Below are positions 45,450 to 55,340 of a stretch of DNA of 64,000 nucleotides, piece by piece. The notes under the pieces are model-generated. The model was not told the origin of the DNA and searched no databases. It saw only the letters and a program-made list of their open reading frames with translations. Position 1 is the first letter of the stretch. Every line of letters starts with the position of its first letter. Both the position numbers and the translations under genes were made by a program. The DNA comes from Marisediminitalea lipolytica (GTDB taxonomy: Bacteria; Pseudomonadota; Gammaproteobacteria; Enterobacterales; Alteromonadaceae): positions 680,608 to 744,607 of the forward strand of contig NZ_MJIC01000014.1 in assembly GCF_001758465.1 (NCBI RefSeq), in the 5' to 3' direction.

Positions 45450-46692
45450 AGCGCTTCATTACATCTTCAACACTATTTTTATTTTGCTTGCTTGGCGGAG
45501 AGTTCACCGTTTTTGCGGAGAAGGGATTGTTTTCTGCTCTTGGGGGTTCAGAGATACGCCTTTTTTTATTTTCGGTAAGTGTAATCTCACCATTAATGAT
45601 ACGCTCTACCTGATAGGCATTGTTCTTATTTAGAGTTTCCTGATAAAACTTACGTTTAATATAACCGTTCAGCTCTTCCCAACTTGTTTCAAAATATGGA
45701 ACTGGATTCTTCGGCAACTTCATGTTCAAGTTCCTTTGCTTCATTAGGAACCGTAAGTACAAATGGTTATCTAATTCTCTATACATGCCTATTTCATGCA
45801 ATATTTTTGATATGACAGTAGTAAAACGATTAAAACCTATTTCCACATCATCAGTAATTACAATGCCCGTTTTTTCATTTTCCTTAACAGGCTCGACCAC
45901 ATTATCTTTTTGGTCATCATCCTTTGCTGTTATTTCCTCATCATCAACTTGTGCACTCAACATTACTGCACGCGTGATAGTTGCCCATGAAACTTGATAA
46001 TATCGAGTTGGAAATTCTGGAATTTTCTCATTGCTCGTTGAATTAATGCCTTGTACTCGTTCTTCAGTTATCAAACCCTTTGATTTTAAAGCATCTTTCA
46101 GGTAAGCAATATAATCTTTATACTCAAAATAAACAGCCCCATTATCTTCATCATCCTCTTCGTCTTTTATCACATTGGGCGCACCAAAAAGGTAATCCAC
46201 CAACACCTGCTCAACTGTTCGACCCGAACGGCATTTTAAGGCAATTATAGGTGAATCAATTTGGCTAACATTTACTACACCAAATCCTACCGCTTTTAGT
46301 AATTCAAAATAAAAGAATTTCTGGTTATTTAAATAACCATCGACAAAAGAATGTCCTGGCGATTGTGGTTCTTCAACACTGATATCATCTAACAATAATT
46401 TTTTGTACCGCTCCAGATACTTTGACTTTAGCCAGTAGTGACGCTCTAAATAATCAAGATGGGGTATATCCGATGCCAGAGAATTGCATTCGGAGCATGC
46501 TCTAACCAATGTCTTTTTAATGTGTTTATGTTCTTCAGGTATGGCGCAATTCAGAGCAGGGACATGATCCCATTGTAAGCCAAGATCAATCCTCGCCTCG
46601 CGCCCGCAATAATGACAAAAAGTATCATCCTTGCCCTCTGACATGGGATATATCTTTTTGTAACCAACATTATTGACGATCCTATGACTCAT
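45415..46692 (-). CDS. HNH-type putative endonuclease, 425 aa
   Basis: An HNH-like zinc module lies near the N-terminus (about 25-75): CHYCGREARIDLGLQWDHVPALNC, then RACSECNSLASD. It has C-x2-C pairs, the D-H catalytic step and a following Asn. The remaining 330 residues have an acidic stretch (DDEEITAKDDDQKDN) and no recognised domain. HNH proteins of this kind occur in restriction and phage-defence islands. An AAAGGA ribosome-binding site supports the ATG. Its 3' end overlaps the small basic ORF on the other strand. Confidence 0.7.
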   Translation of the reverse strand: MSHRIVNNVGYKKIYPMSEGKDDTFCHYCGREARIDLGLQWDHVPALNCAIPEEHKHIKKTLVRACSECNSLASDIPHLDYLERHYWLKSKYLERYKKLLLDDISVEEPQSPGHSFVDGYLNNQKFFYFELLKAVGFGVVNVSQIDSPIIALKCRSGRTVEQVLVDYLFGAPNVIKDEEDDEDNGAVYFEYKDYIAYLKDALKSKGLITEERVQGINSTSNEKIPEFPTRYYQVSWATITRAVMLSAQVDDEEITAKDDDQKDNVVEPVKENEKTGIVITDDVEIGFNRFTTVISKILHEIGMYRELDNHLYLRFLMKQRNLNMKLPKNPVPYFETSWEELNGYIKRKFYQETLNKNNAYQVERIINGEITLTENKKRRISEPPRAENNPFSAKTVNSPPSKQNKNSVEDVMKRFKELRNRYGEF

Positions 46693-46891
46693 TTATTGTC
46701 CTTTCTAATTCGGATTTGTCGACCTACGTCATGTCTCTTATGTTTTCTTCAGTATGACTTTCTTATGATAATTGCTCAAATGCTGATTGATAATGTATTT
46801 AATAATAGGTTAACAAACATCTGGATGAACTTATTTTCTAGTAGCTTATCTTAATGGTGTAGGAAACTATTGAACGGCTGAAGCAAAATTA

Positions 46892-47080
46892 TTACTTGAA
46901 TAGCAACTCATGCCGAGAGCCTTCGATATCGCTAATGAGTTTGCCTAATTCATCAATCGGGTTCTTATCCCCCTCATTCATCAAATACTCAATTTTAAGT
47001 GCTTTGATTATGTCGGAACGGTTATGTCCTGCATCTATAAGCATGCGTACTTCGATCAAGTAGTCATCGTAGTTTTTCAT
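46892..47080 (-). CDS. Small hypothetical protein, 62 aa
   Basis: 62 residues, charged and helical (YLIEVRMLIDAGHNRSDIIKALKIEYL). A strong AAGGAGT lies 6 bp before the ATG, so translation is likely. No family recognised. It is the last of three leftward small genes. Confidence 0.55.
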   Translation of the reverse strand: MKNYDDYLIEVRMLIDAGHNRSDIIKALKIEYLMNEGDKNPIDELGKLISDIEGSRHELLFK

Positions 47081-47134
47081 GATTACTCCTTAGTGCGAAA
47101 ATATGGACGAGAGCCTTTTTCGGGCGGAAAGTAG

Positions 47135-47542
47135 TTATTGTCTGTAAAGCGCGAGTATATCGCTCGCGTCAGCTGGTTTCAGTGTGCCAGTTCCCAGCAG
47201 TATATAGTGTGTATTTTTCGTTGAGAAAATACATTCTTCATGAATGCTCTGAACGACAGTGCTACACACCCATCCCCCAGTAACAAATCGACCAGCTTCG
47301 TCGCGAAATATTTTGTTTGCGTAAACCACCATTATATTTTCTTGTATCGGCGGCTCTGAGAATACGGCATCCCAAACCATCCAATTTTCAACAGCACAAA
47401 ATGGTTTAGTAATATCTATTTCACGACACCGACAAATCATCGACTTCAGTTCGGTAACACTGCATCCGAAGTTGACAGGTTCTCCAGGCTCATTAATCAA
47501 TGTTGCCATGCGTAGAGTTTTGTTTTCAATATCTTGAGGCAT
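47135..47542 (-). CDS. Hypothetical protein, 135 aa
   Basis: 135 residues, soluble, no signal peptide. The central NIMVVYANKIFRDEAGRFVTGGWVCSTVV and the end ECIFSTKNTHYILLGTGTL look like a compact alpha/beta fold. Similar single-domain proteins are common in integron cassettes and immunity loci, but I cannot name the family. AAGGA upstream supports the start. Confidence 0.6.
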   Translation of the reverse strand: MPQDIENKTLRMATLINEPGEPVNFGCSVTELKSMICRCREIDITKPFCAVENWMVWDAVFSEPPIQENIMVVYANKIFRDEAGRFVTGGWVCSTVVQSIHEECIFSTKNTHYILLGTGTLKPADASDILALYRQ

Positions 47543-47672
47543 TAGATTGCGTCCTTAACGTTAGGTTCGGTCAGGTGCAAATTGGCTTTAATTTTGAGCT
47601 ATTTGCAGCAATCTAAGTTTAGTTTGGTCGACCAATGACAAATTGCCAGAACTATGTTGGTAAGTCCCTGGG

Positions 47673-47882
47673 TTAGGGGGATATATACCATCGGTCAAAT
47701 CGGAGATTGAACAATCTGGCATTGATGTACGTCAGCGGGATAAAGTCACCGGAAATAACTTCGATACCTGCGGCTGGGAGGATGATAAAGTCTGTTACTT
47801 CCTGATTTGCGTAGGTGAAGTAGAATCGGCATGGAAAGGAGCCGTGTGCTTTTCTAAGCGAAATTAACTCGTCGAGTCTCAT
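47673..47882 (-). CDS. Small hypothetical protein, 69 aa
   Basis: 69 residues, beta-rich (CRFYFTYANQEVTDFIILPAAGIEVISGDFIPLTYINARLF). No family recognised and the ribosome-binding site is weak (ACGGACG). The regular composition and neighbouring small genes on the same strand favour a real gene. Confidence 0.45.
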   Translation of the reverse strand: MRLDELISLRKAHGSFPCRFYFTYANQEVTDFIILPAAGIEVISGDFIPLTYINARLFNLRFDRWYISP

Positions 47883-48083
47883 AAGTATCGTCCGTAAGAT
47901 ATGATGCTTTAATTCTAGTCTTCTGGCATTTTTAGTTGAACTGTACCTAAGTTGGGATGACTGGTTTAAGTTTGTTAGTCATCAAATGACGGTGAGGTCA
48001 ATTTGAAGTTACAATATGTCCTCTAAGGATATTCATTAGAGCAAAATGTTGTTCGATTTCTGGCCATTATAAGAGAGTTGTAA

Positions 48084-50927
48084 ATGGATTTTGTTAGTAA
48101 ATTAGAGCCTAATTTTTTTGGCAGATTATTAGGTAGGCCGTCCGTAATTTCAGAACCTCAGTCGATTAGCATTGAAAAAAAAGGTAAGGTATCAGTCGTT
48201 GCATCAATTAAAGAGCTACGTACGTTTATTGAATCTGATGCAGGACTTTCTGGTGGGAAAATAGCCATTCAGGTTGGTAAAGAGCGTAACTACTTTAACT
48301 TCCTAAAGAAAAGTAATCTTGCATCTTTTATCGAAGACACAAATAAAAACATCAAGGATTCAATCGAGGAATACCTTGGACGTGCCTATAGTGAGTTCGC
48401 AGCATTAGCTTTAAAAGCGTACCCCAGAGATTCACGCAGCGCCGAGCTTTCCACTTTAATATCCGAAGTCCATCACCTATATCACTCCCAAAAAGAGAAA
48501 TGGGAGTTCTATTTAAGCGATGTTGCATTAGCCAATACCATAGAAATCGACCAGTTTTATCCTTTCAATATTGATGATTTGCGTGCCTACCATGAGCAAA
48601 TTCAACTAGAAAAGCGAAAGTCGTTTTTTGATAAGGTTGAGTCTAATCCATTAACGCTTGAACAACGATTGGGTGTGATCCGTTCCAATGATTTGAATAT
48701 GGTGTTGGCTGCCGCAGGAACGGGTAAAACGTCAGTGATGGTTGCAAAGGCGCTTAATTTAATTGAGCTTCAACTAGCAACCCCTTCCGAAGTGCTTATC
48801 TTAGCTTATAACCGTGCTGCGGCGGAGGAGTTGAAAGAAAGGCTAGCAAGCAAAGCAGCTAACGGAAATATCCAGCTTGAATCATTACCGCATATTTCTA
48901 CATTTCACGCTCTTGGCAGGCAGTTGCTGCGAGATACCGGTATTCCTACTCAAATCAGTGTCTTTGCAGAAGACTCATTTAAGTTAAAACAGTGGGTAAC
49001 AAATTGGATCTATCAATATGTCGCGGAAGATCCTACCAGAGTTTTTGACCTGATAGAGTTAACTACACCGCCTGTCGATCCATTCGACTTCAAGTCACAA
49101 GCTGAGTATGAAAAATACCTAAGAGATAATGATTTTCGAACCCTAAATAACGAACTTGTTAAGGGTTACCAAGAATTGCTCATCGCTAATTTTCTTTACA
49201 TAAATCAGATCCCTTATAAATACGAGGCACAATATGTTAGCAAGCGGCGTATAGAAGTAGGTTTTGACTATCGGCCTGATTTTCATATTCTGGATACCGA
49301 TATTTATATTGAGCATTATGGGATAGATAGAAAAGGAAATACGAGACCGGATATTGATAGAACGTACTACGCTGACACAATGAAGAAAAAAAAGGCGTTG
49401 CACCAAGAGTGTGGGACGCAGCTCATCGAAACTTTTCATTACGAGTGGCAAGAAGATACGCTATTAAGCGGTTTAACTGCGAAATTGGCTTCATTTGGTA
49501 TTCGATGCAAACCATTATCTCCTAATGAGATTTTCGAAAAGTTAAATGGACAAGAACACCTTGCCAGTTGGAGTGAGTTGATGGTGAAAGCTCTCCAGGC
49601 TATTCGAGTTGAGAGGTTGAGCGAACAGAGAATATTTAAGAGATTGAACGCGTCAAAAATTCACCAAGCTCAAAAATACGCTGGATTATTGAACTCGCTC
49701 CAAGTCGGATATGCAGAAGAACTTAAGACTCAAAATGCAATTGATTTTGACGACATGATATTAAGAGCAATCCAAGTGGTTCAGGACGGAGAATATGAAC
49801 CGAGATGGAAGTATATACTTGTCGATGAATTTCAGGATATATCGTCAGCAAGGATGGAGTTTGTAAAAGCGCTGATAGATAAAGGGCCAACACCATCATT
49901 AACTGTCGTAGGGGATGATTGGCAATCAATCTACCGTTTTTCTGGTGGTAAGCTGGAGTTAACGACGCGCTTTGGCGAACTGGTCGGCAAATATACGCTA
50001 ACAAAACTTCAAAAGACCTTTCGATACAATAACAGTATTGCTAAGACCGCTGGGGAATTCATCATGGAGAACCCTGAACAGTTCAAAAAACATATCGACA
50101 CGCATACAAAAGTCAGTGAATCTCAAGTTTACCTTCTTGATGACAAACCATCTAAACAAGAAGGTCTTTATGAGAGGGTCGTAGAGGTTGTTGCAAAAAT
50201 TCGAGAGAACGCCCCAGATGCTAGTATTGCTATCATTGCAAGATACAACTACCTTTTGAATGACTCAAAAAACGCCCTATGGAGTCAGAAATTTAAAGAC
50301 AATATCCAGTTTTGGAGCTTTCACAAATCGAAAGGCTTAGAAGCTGATTATTGTGTACTAATCGGCTTTTTTCAGGGGAAAAGTGGATTCCCTAATGAGA
50401 ATAGAGATGATGCTGTTGTTGAAGCGCTATTACCATCATTGGATGGTTTTCCGCATTCAGAAGAAAGGCGTTTACTATACGTCGGTATAACACGAGCCAG
50501 AAAAAAATCTTATATCATAGCGAGCGCTACTTCACCTTCAGATTTTGTTACTGAGTTACTCGCGCCAAAATACGAATTAAATATTGCCTCCGCAGCGTTT
50601 AAAGAAAAATATCAACGCATATTCAAGTGCCCAAATTGCGATTCAGGTTTTTTGAGATTAGTGCAAGGCCAATTCGGAGAGTTTTACAGTTGTAGCACAG
50701 GAACGGGGTGTCGAGTCGGCAAGGCCAGGGTTTGCCAGAAATGCAAAGCACCATCTATTGATGGCAGAGAGGCAAGTGTGTGCAACAACCCAGGTTGCGC
50801 AAATGTTATGAAAATCTGTAATAAATGCGGTAGACCGATGAAGCGTAGAAATGGAAAGTTCGGTGAATTCTGGGGGTGCTCAGGGTATGGCATCATGGAA
50901 GACCAATGCAAGAATACTTCGCATTAG
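48084..50927 (+). CDS. UvrD/HelD-type SF1 helicase with inserted nuclease-like segment and zinc ribbons
   Basis: 947 residues. An N-terminal helical region of about 190 residues is followed by SF1 motif I AAAGTGKTS (about 209-217). Between the helicase motifs, at about 375-450, sits an insert with EVGFDYRPDFHILDTDIYIEHYGID, resembling a PD-(D/E)XK nuclease core (PDF...YIEH). Motif II VDEFQDIS lies at about 579, then GDDWQSIYRF and the C-terminal motifs FHKSKGLEADYCVLIG and ERRLLYVGITRARKKSY. The last 100 residues carry three topoisomerase-type Cys4 ribbons (CPNC..., CQKC..., CNKC...). The layout recalls DNA helicase IV, but with extra domains. A standalone anti-phage or repair role is plausible from context. 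Confidence 0.88.
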   Translation: MDFVSKLEPNFFGRLLGRPSVISEPQSISIEKKGKVSVVASIKELRTFIESDAGLSGGKIAIQVGKERNYFNFLKKSNLASFIEDTNKNIKDSIEEYLGRAYSEFAALALKAYPRDSRSAELSTLISEVHHLYHSQKEKWEFYLSDVALANTIEIDQFYPFNIDDLRAYHEQIQLEKRKSFFDKVESNPLTLEQRLGVIRSNDLNMVLAAAGTGKTSVMVAKALNLIELQLATPSEVLILAYNRAAAEELKERLASKAANGNIQLESLPHISTFHALGRQLLRDTGIPTQISVFAEDSFKLKQWVTNWIYQYVAEDPTRVFDLIELTTPPVDPFDFKSQAEYEKYLRDNDFRTLNNELVKGYQELLIANFLYINQIPYKYEAQYVSKRRIEVGFDYRPDFHILDTDIYIEHYGIDRKGNTRPDIDRTYYADTMKKKKALHQECGTQLIETFHYEWQEDTLLSGLTAKLASFGIRCKPLSPNEIFEKLNGQEHLASWSELMVKALQAIRVERLSEQRIFKRLNASKIHQAQKYAGLLNSLQVGYAEELKTQNAIDFDDMILRAIQVVQDGEYEPRWKYILVDEFQDISSARMEFVKALIDKGPTPSLTVVGDDWQSIYRFSGGKLELTTRFGELVGKYTLTKLQKTFRYNNSIAKTAGEFIMENPEQFKKHIDTHTKVSESQVYLLDDKPSKQEGLYERVVEVVAKIRENAPDASIAIIARYNYLLNDSKNALWSQKFKDNIQFWSFHKSKGLEADYCVLIGFFQGKSGFPNENRDDAVVEALLPSLDGFPHSEERRLLYVGITRARKKSYIIASATSPSDFVTELLAPKYELNIASAAFKEKYQRIFKCPNCDSGFLRLVQGQFGEFYSCSTGTGCRVGKARVCQKCKAPSIDGREASVCNNPGCANVMKICNKCGRPMKRRNGKFGEFWGCSGYGIMEDQCKNTSH

Positions 50928-51160
50928 ATATTTCGGTTTGTAATTTGTGCGGAATCATACACGAATAGACAGTTCGTAACATTTTAATTGCCATGTTACA
51001 AAGTGTCTCGCAATCCGATGGCTATTCAACACCTATGATAATTGTACTTGGTTGAATCGTGTGGGTTTCATAATAGGGGGCGAGCAAATCTTAACCTTTT
51101 TGCTATATTTTCACAATTACGTGCGAAATCGTTAGGGCACTACAACCAATAAGGGACTAT

Positions 51161-51787
51161 ATGATCGAAGGGAAGAAATTTGCAGATGCTTTGCAGGAAG
51201 TATTTGACAGCATCGAAAAATTCATGGAATTAACGAAAGAGTCTGAATATCCTATGCTTTCTGAAGATGGGGTTCATACATATATCGCGGAAGTTGGTAA
51301 ATACCCTTTTCAGATTGCTGGTCAATTTCATCGGCCAAATGAGTATCTTCGTTGTCTCTTAGACATGCTTCAAGCTAATTTCGAGCCAGAAATTCTTGGT
51401 ACCTTCTTCCTGAATTCGAATATGAGCTTTCTGTACGATAACTTACCGAAAGGTGCTTTTGCATTGGGGTATCTATCATTAATCAAGCCCGAAGATGAAA
51501 GCTGGGAATACTTTGTAACAGAGACTCTAAGCAATAAATCTAAGATGTGCGGCTACGATAAAGATAATATAAGGTGTACTTTTATTGTACTAAGTGCAGG
51601 TGACGAGTATTCATTCGAATTGGTTGAAAAAGCTAATCATTTTTTTGATAGTGGTATGAGCATTAATGAAACTATCGGCCTCATTCGCGGGGCTGTAATT
51701 GATAAACAAAACCATGTCGCATTTTGTCATGATCGAAGTTTAGGTAAAAAAGTAAGGTTTTCAGCCTGGTTTATATTCGCTGCTTAA
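51161..51787 (+). CDS. Hypothetical protein, 208 aa
   Basis: 208 residues, soluble, acidic, no signal or membrane helix. No family recognised. AAGGGA 5 bp before the ATG supports the start. It lies alone between the helicase and an HNH gene on the same strand. Confidence 0.6.
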   Translation: MIEGKKFADALQEVFDSIEKFMELTKESEYPMLSEDGVHTYIAEVGKYPFQIAGQFHRPNEYLRCLLDMLQANFEPEILGTFFLNSNMSFLYDNLPKGAFALGYLSLIKPEDESWEYFVTETLSNKSKMCGYDKDNIRCTFIVLSAGDEYSFELVEKANHFFDSGMSINETIGLIRGAVIDKQNHVAFCHDRSLGKKVRFSAWFIFAA

Positions 51788-51897
51788 CTAATCGATAAAA
51801 ATGTGAATCGTTACTTATTAACTTGACATTTAGTCACGTTAAACTCGTCTTTTAGTCTCATTAACCCTTAACGTTCAATTCAATAGAAGGATTATGT

Positions 51898-52599
51898 ATG
51901 AGCAGAAAAAAGTTTATGGAGTCAGTTGGAGCTACCTGCCGAAACTGGAATTGGAGTTGGTCGTTTGTTAATCATAAAGACAAATTTATTGTTTTTGGGC
52001 TATGGGACGTTCATAAAGATGGCCTGATTTTTAGCGAAGAATGGCGGGGGCTAGGTCGTAAGCAGTCTATGGAACATATAACACTGATTAAAGAGCATGG
52101 TTACAGTTTAAAAACATTCCCCATGCAATATGAAAAATCTAATAACGGTACGGCTAAAATAAAAAGCTTTAAGCGGGAGCTGGAAGATAAAAGTCTAGCT
52201 GGTGTAAATGGTATGTGGTACGCCCTAAGCCTTTCTGATAATGAAGTTTTCAAATCAACAGAAGAAATTTTAGAACCAGAGATTTACATCGAGGGTGCAA
52301 CAAAGAAAATTTCGGTGAATGCATATGAGAGAAACCCTGAGGCAAGAGCCAAGTGCATTGCTCATTATGGCTGTAAATGTTATGTCTGTGATTTTGATTT
52401 TGAAGAAAATTATGGGGACATTGGCAGAGGGTTCATACATGTGCACCATGAAGTAGCTTTAGCTGATATCAGAGAAGAATATCAAGTTGATCCTATTAAA
52501 GACTTGAAACCTCTATGTCCAAATTGCCATGGCATAATCCATAGAACTCATCCGCCAATATCTATCGAAGCATTACAATTGAAAATTAAAAAACAGTAA
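51898..52599 (+). CDS. HNH endonuclease (McrA-like), 233 aa
   Basis: The C-terminal third is a full HNH domain of restriction type. It has a first zinc pair (YGCKCYVCDFDFEEN), catalytic HVHHEVAL, and a second zinc pair with the last His (LKPLCPNCHGIIHRT). The N-terminal ~140 residues (GATCRNWNWSWSFVNHKDKFIVFGLWD...) resemble the reader-like domains found before HNH modules in modification-dependent endonucleases. It may therefore cut modified phage DNA; this is inferred. ATG at 51898 with GAAGG upstream. Confidence 0.82.
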   Translation: MSRKKFMESVGATCRNWNWSWSFVNHKDKFIVFGLWDVHKDGLIFSEEWRGLGRKQSMEHITLIKEHGYSLKTFPMQYEKSNNGTAKIKSFKRELEDKSLAGVNGMWYALSLSDNEVFKSTEEILEPEIYIEGATKKISVNAYERNPEARAKCIAHYGCKCYVCDFDFEENYGDIGRGFIHVHHEVALADIREEYQVDPIKDLKPLCPNCHGIIHRTHPPISIEALQLKIKKQ

Positions 52600-52842
52600 A
52601 ATAGTGAGGCTCTAGTCCCAGAGATGAATAAAGTCCAAATTGAGCGAATAGCGGAAGTAAACAGCGCTTTCTTTGAACGAGAAAGATTCGCTCATAGCCG
52701 AAACTCGCTTTGCAGATACTTTATTTGTTATCAGCCCCGCAGATTCGATTCCGGACATTGCCTCTAGAACCGAGCACAAAAGAAGTTGATATTTAACTAA
52801 TCGTCTCCGTCCCAGAGATTGTTGGGCAATTTCTCGGTTGCG

Positions 52843-53949
52843 CTACAAGATTTTTAGTTCTTTGAGGCGATTATCTATATGTTCATTAGTAAGTGGTTCA
52901 GTAAAGTCCACTTCCATTAGTGTAATATCCAGCGCCTTACATAGCTTCCTTTTTCTATCATCGCGCTCTTGTAATGCAATTAAAGCACTTTTCCCGCCCC
53001 AAATTGATATAGGCTGATAATGTTGCTGGCCCTGATATTCAATACCTAGTTGTAGGCTTGGAATGTATATATCAAGCTCCAGTCCTTCGAGCCAGTCTGG
53101 TCTGTGGTGTCTGATAATTTCGAGATCAGGAAACATACGTGCAATGATTTGATATAGAAGAGTTTCACTAACCCACCCTTCTCCAACTTTTTTAAAACCA
53201 AACTCTTGGCGAGTAATATTTTCGATCTTGTTCTTCAGCTGAGTTCTCAGTTTCTGATGCTCTTTTCTCAATTTCAAGAGCGACTCAGCCAGCTCTTGTT
53301 TGACAACATGGCAATACGTCACTTCATTCTTAGTAAGATCTTCGCGGTTTGAACCGTATATAAGGTCATTTGATTGTTCATGCACCTCTTGATATTTTAG
53401 CTGAGCATGTTCAATCTCTTGAATAAGTGTTTTATATTCTTCAGGACATACATCTTCCAAGTAATCCAAGCTAGTTGTGCTTATGCCGAGGCGTAAATAG
53501 GCTTGTTGAATATACCATCCATAGCTTTGCTTAAACTGTCCGCCATACATTTCATGACAAAACCTCTGGGTGGGCGATGTTAAGTTGCATCTGTGACAGA
53601 GTTTCGGCTTGAAACTAAAGTTTTGAATGTTGACTTCCCCGCCCATATCTAAACTAATCTTAGCCAACATATCTGGGGCATTGAAGCTATCAACGACAGT
53701 TTCCCGAAGCGGGTTTGAATTTCGTTGAGAACGAAATTGCTTATTGAGTTTTATAAGGTTCTCAAATGCAGAACGACTACAGTCACAAAGGAATGGTTCC
53801 GCCCCCTCTTTCTTTGAAAAGGCAAAAAAAGCGCCATAGTGGTTCGGGTAATGAACTATAGGATAAGGCAATCCTTCCTCAACTGACACCCCTCCCAATG
53901 ATACGGGAGGCAAAGCCTTTTTCTTCCTTGGCGACCGTATTTTCGTCAT
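52843..53949 (-). CDS. Zinc-finger and PD-(D/E)XK-like putative nuclease, 368 aa
   Basis: The N-terminal half has cysteine pairs (FLCDCSRSAFE, LCHRCNLTSPTQRFC) that may bind zinc. A long charged coiled coil spans about 185-260. The C-terminus has a PD-(D/E)XK core in the style of Vsr-like nucleases: HHRPDWLEGLELDIYIPSLQLGIEYQGQQHY, i.e. an acidic pair, then E-x-Q and QQHY, then DDRKRKLCKALDITLMEV. The overall protein is not one I can name. An isolated gene on the minus strand among unknown genes; a restriction or defence role is likely but inferred. Confidence 0.65.
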   Translation of the reverse strand: MTKIRSPRKKKALPPVSLGGVSVEEGLPYPIVHYPNHYGAFFAFSKKEGAEPFLCDCSRSAFENLIKLNKQFRSQRNSNPLRETVVDSFNAPDMLAKISLDMGGEVNIQNFSFKPKLCHRCNLTSPTQRFCHEMYGGQFKQSYGWYIQQAYLRLGISTTSLDYLEDVCPEEYKTLIQEIEHAQLKYQEVHEQSNDLIYGSNREDLTKNEVTYCHVVKQELAESLLKLRKEHQKLRTQLKNKIENITRQEFGFKKVGEGWVSETLLYQIIARMFPDLEIIRHHRPDWLEGLELDIYIPSLQLGIEYQGQQHYQPISIWGGKSALIALQERDDRKRKLCKALDITLMEVDFTEPLTNEHIDNRLKELKIL

Positions 53950-54056
53950 GAGATAAAGATTACTCCTGCTGTGCCAATTTTATCTTAAGACCTTAATATA
54001 TCACCTGTTACTACTAAAAAAACATTGCTTGATTTTCAGAGGAAAGAAATTCAGCC

Positions 54057-54076
54057 GTCCGCTTTTGACCAATTAC
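54057..54076 (+). repeat. 20-bp dispersed repeat, copy 1
   Basis: GTCCGCTTTTGACCAATTAC here matches 17 of 20 bases of the copy at 57059-57078. The surrounding 320 bp (53,950-54,273) hold no convincing gene. Confidence 0.4.
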
Positions 54077-54273
54077 TTACTTTGCAAGCCGCAGATCATG
54101 GCTCCTGAGCACGATAAGCAGACTTTTGACGATGTGATTTCTTACTTTTAACTTTGCTCGTAAGCTGACATTACCACAATGAGAAACTCTCAAAGAAATG
54201 CTTCACGCTGCTGATTCGCAAAGGTTATAGTCTTCGAAGTGTTTTTCCAATCGTTAAATTAAGGAGTGACTAA

Positions 54274-54945
54274 GTGGCTATAATAACTACAAAACTTGAT
54301 GAGCCTATCTTGTTCCGTACGGTAAAAAAAGACGTTTATCCGCATACTTTATCTGGCGGCAGCATATGGCTTAGAACAAATGTATTTTACCAAGAACTCG
54401 AAGCAGATGACTTGAGTCGAGAAGACCGTTTTGAAGGTGTTAATGTCTCTGGATTGTTCACTGAGTTTAACTTTGAAGGTGGTATTCGAATCAAATGTGA
54501 ACATGGCGGATTACTGGGCACCGAACATCCAACACATTATGTCATGTCCTTGCATGGATTAAACATCAAAGAAGAAATAAGACTGGGATTTGGCGGTAAT
54601 ACATTGGGTATTAAAAGCCTAGCAGACCTAGCAAATGATGTGCTACAGCAAGCATCAAAGCAAATAAATGTCTCTCAATGTGGCTACGGACAAGTCTCGT
54701 ACCAATACCCTGGACTTAAACGAACAAGGGCCAATACTACAGGAAAAATTATCGGCTATTACGTCGATGGGATACCTGAAGCCCTTGTACAGCATAACCC
54801 TAATGTCATGACCAAAATACCGATAGAGCCATTTATAAGCCAAGATGAATGGCGAATAATATTGCACACTGATAAACCTCTTAATGACGACCCAATGGAG
54901 CCATTAAAGATAAATGTCGATCCATCTCACTTCTATGAGCTGTGA
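54274..54945 (+). CDS. Hypothetical protein, 223 aa
   Basis: 223 residues from a GTG with AAGGAG 7 bp upstream. Beta-rich and soluble (FRTVKKDVYPHTLSGGSIWLRTNVFYQELEADDLSREDRFEGV). No family recognised. The N-terminal part resembles proteins often found next to HTH or restriction genes in islands, but no firm link can be made. Confidence 0.62.
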   Translation: MAIITTKLDEPILFRTVKKDVYPHTLSGGSIWLRTNVFYQELEADDLSREDRFEGVNVSGLFTEFNFEGGIRIKCEHGGLLGTEHPTHYVMSLHGLNIKEEIRLGFGGNTLGIKSLADLANDVLQQASKQINVSQCGYGQVSYQYPGLKRTRANTTGKIIGYYVDGIPEALVQHNPNVMTKIPIEPFISQDEWRIILHTDKPLNDDPMEPLKINVDPSHFYEL

Positions 54946-55194
54946 TAATTAATTCGACCCTTGCATATACTAGTTGAACTTAAGATACACAGATTACCTA
55001 CAACCAACATTGACTGACTTCAAAAGACTCCAATGAGCGAATCTCGGACGTTTTCCATAGATTGGTTAAGTAACTGCTAAAAGTACACCATTTCAATGTA
55101 CTTCACAGATTGACCGAAAAGAGCGAAGCAGACATAAAACAAAACTAATAATACCGTAATGTACTGCCTCATTAGCTTTACCAGTCCAAGCACC

Positions 55195-55230
55195 TGATGC
55201 AACGAAAAAAAGATGAGCGTTACGGCTATA
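55195..55230 (+). repeat. 36-bp dispersed repeat, copy 1
   Basis: TGATGCAACGAAAAAAAGATGAGCGTTACGGCTATA-like sequence at 55195-55230 matches 56738-56773 at about 30 of 36 positions. The 395 bp between genes (54,946-55,340) contain no other recognisable feature. Confidence 0.5.
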
Positions 55231-55340
55231 AATTATTCCTTCGCTAAATCGACGAACTGGTGACGAACCTGAACCAAGCTGTTACTGTTTAAAGTATAGG
55301 TGAGTTGGTTAATACTTCTTATAAATCAGGGAGGCGGTTT

